From contig CM046853.1 of NCBI GenBank assembly GCA_025617745.1, positions 1,422,873 to 1,486,872 of the forward strand: a stretch of DNA of 64,000 nt, read 5' to 3'. The stretch comes from Heliocidaris erythrogramma. Taxonomy: Eukaryota; Echinodermata; Echinoidea; Camarodonta; Echinometridae. Positions 58,673-64,000 of this stretch are shown piece by piece. The position numbers and the translations under genes were made by a program. Each line of letters opens with the position of its first letter. Within the stretch, counting starts at the first letter, position 1. The notes under the pieces are model-generated. The model did not search any database, was not told the DNA's origin, and worked only from the letters and a program-made list of their open reading frames with translations.

Positions 58673-61443
58673 GTATTACAATACAATACAATACAATAAG
58701 CATTTAGTACGCCCTTCCCATAAGGCTCGGAGCGTTTACAAAATATTTAAATTATAGAACACATTATAATTTGTATATAAACACAGATCAGAAAACTCTT
58801 CAATCGTCCATGTGGGAACTACCAGGTGGTTTTATGGAGACAAAATGTAATGAATGTACCTGTTACAAAGTTTGATAGCGGATTTAAAATAAATATGATT
58901 TCACAGCTTTTTTAAAGGTCTTTATGGATGCTGACTGTCTAATGGTCAAGGGGAGATTATTCCATAGCCTAGATGCAGTAACTGTGAAAGTCCTATCACC
59001 TGACAAATTTAAGGTCATTGGGTAGCTGAGCTGAAGGTTGTGATTTGAGGATCTGAGAATTCTACTAGGTGTATACAGTTAAGCATTCAGATATGTACCC
59101 TGGAGCCTGGTTATTGATAGATTTATAAACATAAAGAACTAATTTGAAGATGATACGTTTTTGAATGGGCTGCCAGTGAAGGGAACAAAGTAAAGGTTGG
59201 GAAGAATGACTTTTGCCAACCTCAAAAACAAGACGTGCAGCCCAATTTTGCAGATGCTGTAGACGGTTTACATGAGACTTTGGTATAGAGGAAAGAAGCC
59301 CATTACAATAGTCTAGTCTGGAAAGAATAAGTGACCTTACAGCATGATGACAAGTAGTTTGATCAATAAATTTACGAATCCTACATATGTTCCTCAAATG
59401 AAAAATCACACTGCGGCAAACATTGTTAATGTGTGCTGACATAGTCATGTTAACATCAAAAAAGGCACCCAGATTCCTTATTGAATCCGATGGATGTATA
59501 GAAACTTCACCAACTGACAGTGTTAAATCTGGCAAATTTTTGTAATTGTATGGTGATGCAGCAATGAAAAATTCAGTTTTATTATTATTGAGTTTTAACT
59601 TATTTGCTGTCAGCCAGTTCCTTATATCTGATACAAGATTGTACTGAAAACATGGCCTTATCCAGTTCCCCAGGAATTTTAGGATCAAATGCTACATACA
59701 ACTGAATGTCATCAGCATAAACATGATACGAAACATTATGGTACCGGGCGATGTCGCCAACTGGGAGAATATAAACTGTGAAACCAGTGGGACCTACAAC
59801 TGAGCCCTGGGGTAAACCAAACCTAGAAATGGTTAGATCTGAAAGTTCCCCATGTCGACTTGTGCTGTCCAGCCATCAAGATAAGACTGAAACCAATTCA
59901 ACGCAGTTCCCCTAACACCAATTCTCTTTGACAAACGACAAATAAAAATTTTGTGGTCAATCGTATCGAAGGCTGCTGATAAATCTACAAGTACCACAAG
60001 AACTACTTTGTTTGAGTTCAATGAAAACATAATATCGTTTTTAACCTTAATCAATGCAGATTCAGTACCATGTTTGGGTCTATAAGCAGACTGGTGTGGA
60101 TCAGCAAGATTATTAATCTCCATATGTTCCACCAGTCTTGAGCAAGCAATTTTCTCCATAAGTTTACCAACAAACGATAAATTGGATACAATTGGGAGAA
60201 GATGATCAATATAGTCTTTCACTAACCAAGTTGGGAGTGGGTCCAATTTACTACTTTTGCTGGGACATCTTGAAATAACTGTCATTAACTCGTCTTGAGA
60301 AACAGGTCGGAAGACCTCAAGTATCTTAAACCCTTCGCAGATATTGTCCTTGAACCTAACTGGCATAACATGTGTGTTATCAAGTTCGTCTTTTATATTC
60401 TTGATTTTATCTACAAAATATTGGGAAAATTGGTTGCTTAATAGAAAAGGCGAATCATAAAATGGAAGATCAGACTTTTGCTTATTCAAAAGTGAATTAA
60501 TAGTTCGGTAAACATCCTTGTCGCTACAAGAAGACAATTTGTTTTTAAAATAGTCTTGTTTAGCAGTTACAGTAAGTGCACAAACAGCTTTCTTAGCAAT
60601 CAGAAATGATTCACGATCAGGGTCGGATCTTGATTTCTGCCACTTTCTTTCAGCTCGCTGTCGTTCTTGACGAGCAATATGAATTGAGTCATCGTACCAG
60701 GGTATTCTGTTCTTTACTATGCGGGTCTTAATTTTTACAGGAGCTAATTTGTCAAGTAGTTTACCCATACTAGAATCATACCACTCAAAAAATGCATCAA
60801 CACCATCAGGGTGAGGTTGGGAAATGAGCTCTGAGAGTGATTTTACAAATTGATTCTTGTCAATCTTCTGGTAGTTACGGAGGTTTTGATACAGTTTGCA
60901 TACGTCTTGTTTTTTGTAATTGTAACTTGAAACACACTACATGGTTATCTGACATACTTGTGTCATCAGTATAATACCACCAATGATTCGTCACAGCGAG
61001 TAAAAACCAAATCTAATGTATGTCCACGATTATGTGTTGGACCTTTAACATACTGAACTAATCCAGCAGAACTTGTGGATGAAGAAAATTGAATAACATC
61101 TTGTTTGGAAGGATCATCCCAATGAACATTAAAATCTCCAAATACAATTAATTTCCCTGCAAAGAGAGATATCTCATTTACAAAATCATTAAGAAATGCT
61201 GTATTTGTGAAGCCATTGATGGTCGATGGTGGAGGTCTATATACTACAATGAAATTGACAGAGTAAGAACTATTTGTAATATGCACATACTCAAATGTTG
61301 TATAAACTAAATCAGCATGATGTCTAATCAGCATCTTTAGTGGTGTCTTGAACACCATGGCAATTCCTCCACCTCGACTAGCGGAGTTACGAGGTACATT
61401 TAAGAAAGTGTACCCAGGAGGGGTACATTCTCTTATTAAACAC
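58673..61443 (-). pseudogene. 5'-truncated L2/CR1-like LINE, antisense in intron 1
   Basis: On the minus strand: the end of an AP endonuclease (TPPGYTFLNVPRNSASRGGG, VVYRPPPST, IVFGDFNVHWDD, GPTHNRGHTLDLVF), then reverse transcriptase (SAYRPKHGTESALIKVKNDI, VDLSAAFDTIDHKI, FGLPQGSVVGP, YHVYADDIQLYV with the catalytic YADD) and a C-terminus (LDYCNGLLSSIP, LQNWAARLVFEV, LHWQPIQKRIIFKLV). The 3' end at 58673-58698 is a TTGTA repeat. About three frame changes, and a deletion of roughly 40 codons before SFVGKLMEKIA removing the KNYRPVS block. The first half of the endonuclease and any ORF1 are missing. Not active. Confidence 0.88.
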
Positions 61444-61445
61444 TA

Positions 61446-63121
61446 TCATCTTTGTGATTTGAGTGATTTTTAAAAATATGTTATGAATGATGTTCATTTA
61501 ATAAAATATAACAAAGTGTACATATGACCAAAGACTACTCAACAAATATTACCTTTAAGCAATCTGAAAATGAGTAAACAAATGTATCCTCGAAATATAT
61601 ATACATGTATATACATTTTTTTACAACAGATGTAAATGATTGATTTGAAGTTCAAATCTAATTGTACAGGTAGATGTAAAGTATGTGACATGCTTCCATT
61701 CTTAATCTGACCTCTCACAACCTTCTGTACAGTATATCAAGGAGAATCAAACCCAAGCTCAGCTTACAATCTTATTCCCCAAGCTTCTCTTGTAACATGA
61801 CCCACTGCAAATGCATGGGGTAAAATTTCACGCTCTGCTATCACAATATGATACAATCATGATAAAGACTGGTACTGGATCTATTCATTAATCAAGCAGT
61901 CATCCGTATCATGACAACTTTATCTTTGATTGTACCGGTACTTTCATGTGTTATTTCAGTTTGATTATGCATTTTGATAAGGACATATTGTCAAAAAAAA
62001 AAGAAGACTTGGACTACTACCCATGCAGAAGCCTTGCTTAGGGCTTGGTTGCCCCTCTATACAGTGCACAACAAAAAGCTTTTAGTTTTGAAGTTAAAAT
62101 TACAATTTTTGAAAAATTAATTGAAGTGTTGACATTTTTATGAGTCAATTAATGAATAATGACTGATAGTTAAAGTATAATACCAGTATCTTTTAAATGT
62201 AAGCAAATAAAATTTTTTAATTTCCTGCATTATTCATACATGAACATACATGTAGATCTTTTTTCTGTGTCTGTTTTTCCATGATTGTAGTTGATACAAA
62301 ATCAATACATTGTACATGTGGTTAAGCGGTGATTCCCAATGGCTGTCCAACAAGTTAGCATCAACAATGGACGGAGCGCAAGAGACCTCTTTTTTATAGC
62401 TTCATAATCGGTTATTGATTTCATTCCCGTCCCCTTGTTCAAGTAAAGAGCTTGGTTTCTTTAACTCAGACATAGCTTTATTGATGATACGGTATGCGTC
62501 AACTTTCATTTTGCTTGGGGTGTGTAATTTGCTGCATTAATGCATCTAAGCATATGATCTGCTTGTGTCATGGACCTGAAAAGAGAGTGAAGTAGATGAT
62601 CTAACTGAAAATGAATTGTAGATCAAAATGAAGAAGATAAGATTTCATTCATTCTTTGTTGGGAATAGAAAGATCACATATTGTTGGTCTTACAAATTTT
62701 ATATAAAAGATGATTTAATTAATGGCATAGGGTGACATTCTGAAAGCTATATGGAATATATGAAAGTACAACAGTTTCCATAACAAATCTAAATTATGAC
62801 AAATCATTGGTTCGTGTCTGCGCTGTGTATTCATGTACATGTACATGCAGTTAAAAGAGATACTGCTCAAGCACAAATTACACAGTACACTGTAAGTGTT
62901 AATTCTGCACAATTAATTTTCACTGACATAAATGTAAAAGTATCATAGTTTCTAAACTTGACCCCTAAATTTTGTATTTCAAATGGTGAAACCATGGAAT
63001 ATGCATGTACATGTAGTTCCTTGTGAGTTCTCAACATAATAAGCATAGTTTAAGCACGAATGATAAATCCTACCTAGCAAACCTGTGTTTGATTGATTAT
63101 CTTAATGTTGTTTCTTTTCAG
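61446..63121 (+). other. First intron of the plus-strand gene, right part
   Basis: AT-rich, no exon recognised; TACATGTA or ACATGTAC palindromes recur. Confidence 0.45.
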
Positions 63122-63217
63122 ATGTCACCAAGGCACTTCCCAGCTCAGCCCAATCAGTTTGAGCTTCAATATAGACCTAATGTGATGAGTCATCTGCCTC
63201 CACTAAGTGCACACCAG
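63122..63217 (+). CDS. Plus-strand gene, second exon (partial gene)
   Basis: This 96-nt exon lies between TTTCTTTTCAG and GTAAGGAATG, phase 0/0. It encodes MSPRHFPAQPNQFELQYRPN followed by VMSHLPPLSAHQ. The composition is Pro/Gln/His-rich, as in disordered regions of cytoplasmic or nuclear proteins. I do not recognise the family. The gene continues beyond the right edge of the window; no further exon with a compatible phase is evident before 64000. Confidence 0.6.
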
Positions 63218-64000
63218 GTAAGGAATGGTAGGGGCCTATATTAATTGTGTTGAACCTAAAAGCATTCACTTTAAAAGCAGTTTGGTCTACAATATGGTAC
63301 CATGTAGATTGCTATTGATGAGTTATGATCAGAATCATGATAAAACTAGGAGATACGGGCTTACACAATTCTATGTCAGATATCTTTAAAAATATAAAAC
63401 ATCACCCTTGTTTGATATTTCTCATAAACCTTTCTCAATCTCACTGATTTATTGTAAATGTTTGGGTTTGATGAACAGTTTGTGACATTGACGATTTGGA
63501 TAATTGTAAGAAATTCTATGAAATATGAAATTTCTTAGATTAATATCACCTGATTTAATTGATTTCTTGCTTTAAAATCACATGTCCGGGTAGCTTACAA
63601 TGGTGGTAAACCTCAGCAGTTCCTGCAATGCCTGTGGCAGTTGCGCTTGAATGGACTCTATGCCACCCAAAGATATAGATCATCTGATCTCTCTGCACAA
63701 TACATTTCAAAAAAGTGTCATGAGATGAAGAATATAAAGGCTCAAAGTTTTAGAAACACTTATCAAGGATATAGTTACATGTATAAAAAGGACCGCCATA
63801 GGTCTATGTTACAATGCTTCATTTTTGTACATGTAGTATACTGGTCCAAAATTTCCTAGATACAAACATTTGTGTTTGTAACTTAGCAACCTTTTTCAAA
63901 CATCTTTACAAACACACCATACATACATACATGTACATGAATAAATACATTCAAAATTTCATGTTCATGATAATGCTCTTATCAGGGATGGTGATGTCTT
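63218..64000 (+). other. Second intron of the plus-strand gene (incomplete)
   Basis: No further exon with a compatible phase seen. CTTATCAG at 63976-63984 looks like an acceptor, but phase 0 after it gives an immediate stop. Confidence 0.4.

Noticed and set aside
1-64000. CRISPR-like array among the many short direct repeats
   Set aside because: Repeats are tandem or degenerate without regular unique spacers, and the DNA is clearly that of an animal.
1-64000. Retrovirus-like, LTR or Polinton elements
   Set aside because: No long terminal repeats, integrase, protease, capsid or polymerase-B traces were seen; all recognised coding transposon remains are LINE-type.

Overview
The window is AT-rich, intron-rich animal DNA from a repeat-laden genome. 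L2/CR1-like LINEs, many miniature DNA transposons and constant TACATGTA palindromes fit a marine invertebrate. A sea urchin or other echinoderm is my best guess, but nothing in the sequence proves the species. I see no bacterial genes, no CRISPR array and no retrovirus-like or Polinton-like coding sequence.

Only two host genes can be supported. The first is on the minus strand, from the start codon at 33945 to the stop at 9859. Six exons with matching phases (33945-33906, 27522-25868, 24174-24070, 22520-22346, 11446-11373, 10317-9859) join into an 835-residue mucin-like single-pass membrane protein. It has a signal peptide, two 150-residue Thr/Ser/Pro-rich repeats that each begin with RGD, a partial third repeat, a 17-residue minirepeat array, a compact juxtamembrane segment, a transmembrane helix and a short tail with an FDNPV motif. 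The second gene starts on the plus strand near 57121. Two small in-phase exons (57121-57159 and 63122-63217) are visible before it leaves the window; its product is not recognised. A candidate RFX X-box lies about 280 bp upstream of its start. The two genes diverge from a 23-kb repeat-filled interval.

Layout: 1-9858 is the 3' flank of the mucin-like gene, with tandem repeats, a TTGGTCTAAT foldback element and small hairpins. 9859-33945 is the mucin-like gene; its introns hold a hAT-like element with an 8-bp target duplication, a pogo-like MITE, a TTAA-flanked family, and a 2.1-kb element carrying eight copies of a 16-bp motif. 34000-56800 is a repeat graveyard: two foldback elements built of nested palindromes with 6-bp duplications, a perfect-armed 243-bp hairpin, a TTCGGAAATACGAACC array, several elements with CAGGCCCGTAACTAGG-type ends, purine tracts and decayed LINE tails. 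57121-64000 is the start of the second gene, with a 5'-truncated L2/CR1-like LINE antisense in its first intron.

The main unusual signal is a set of short, partly palindromic motifs repeated many times inside foldback or short-TIR elements, plus a 34-35-bp hairpin found twice between direct repeats. All of this was read by eye; boundaries marked by target duplications are firmer than the others.
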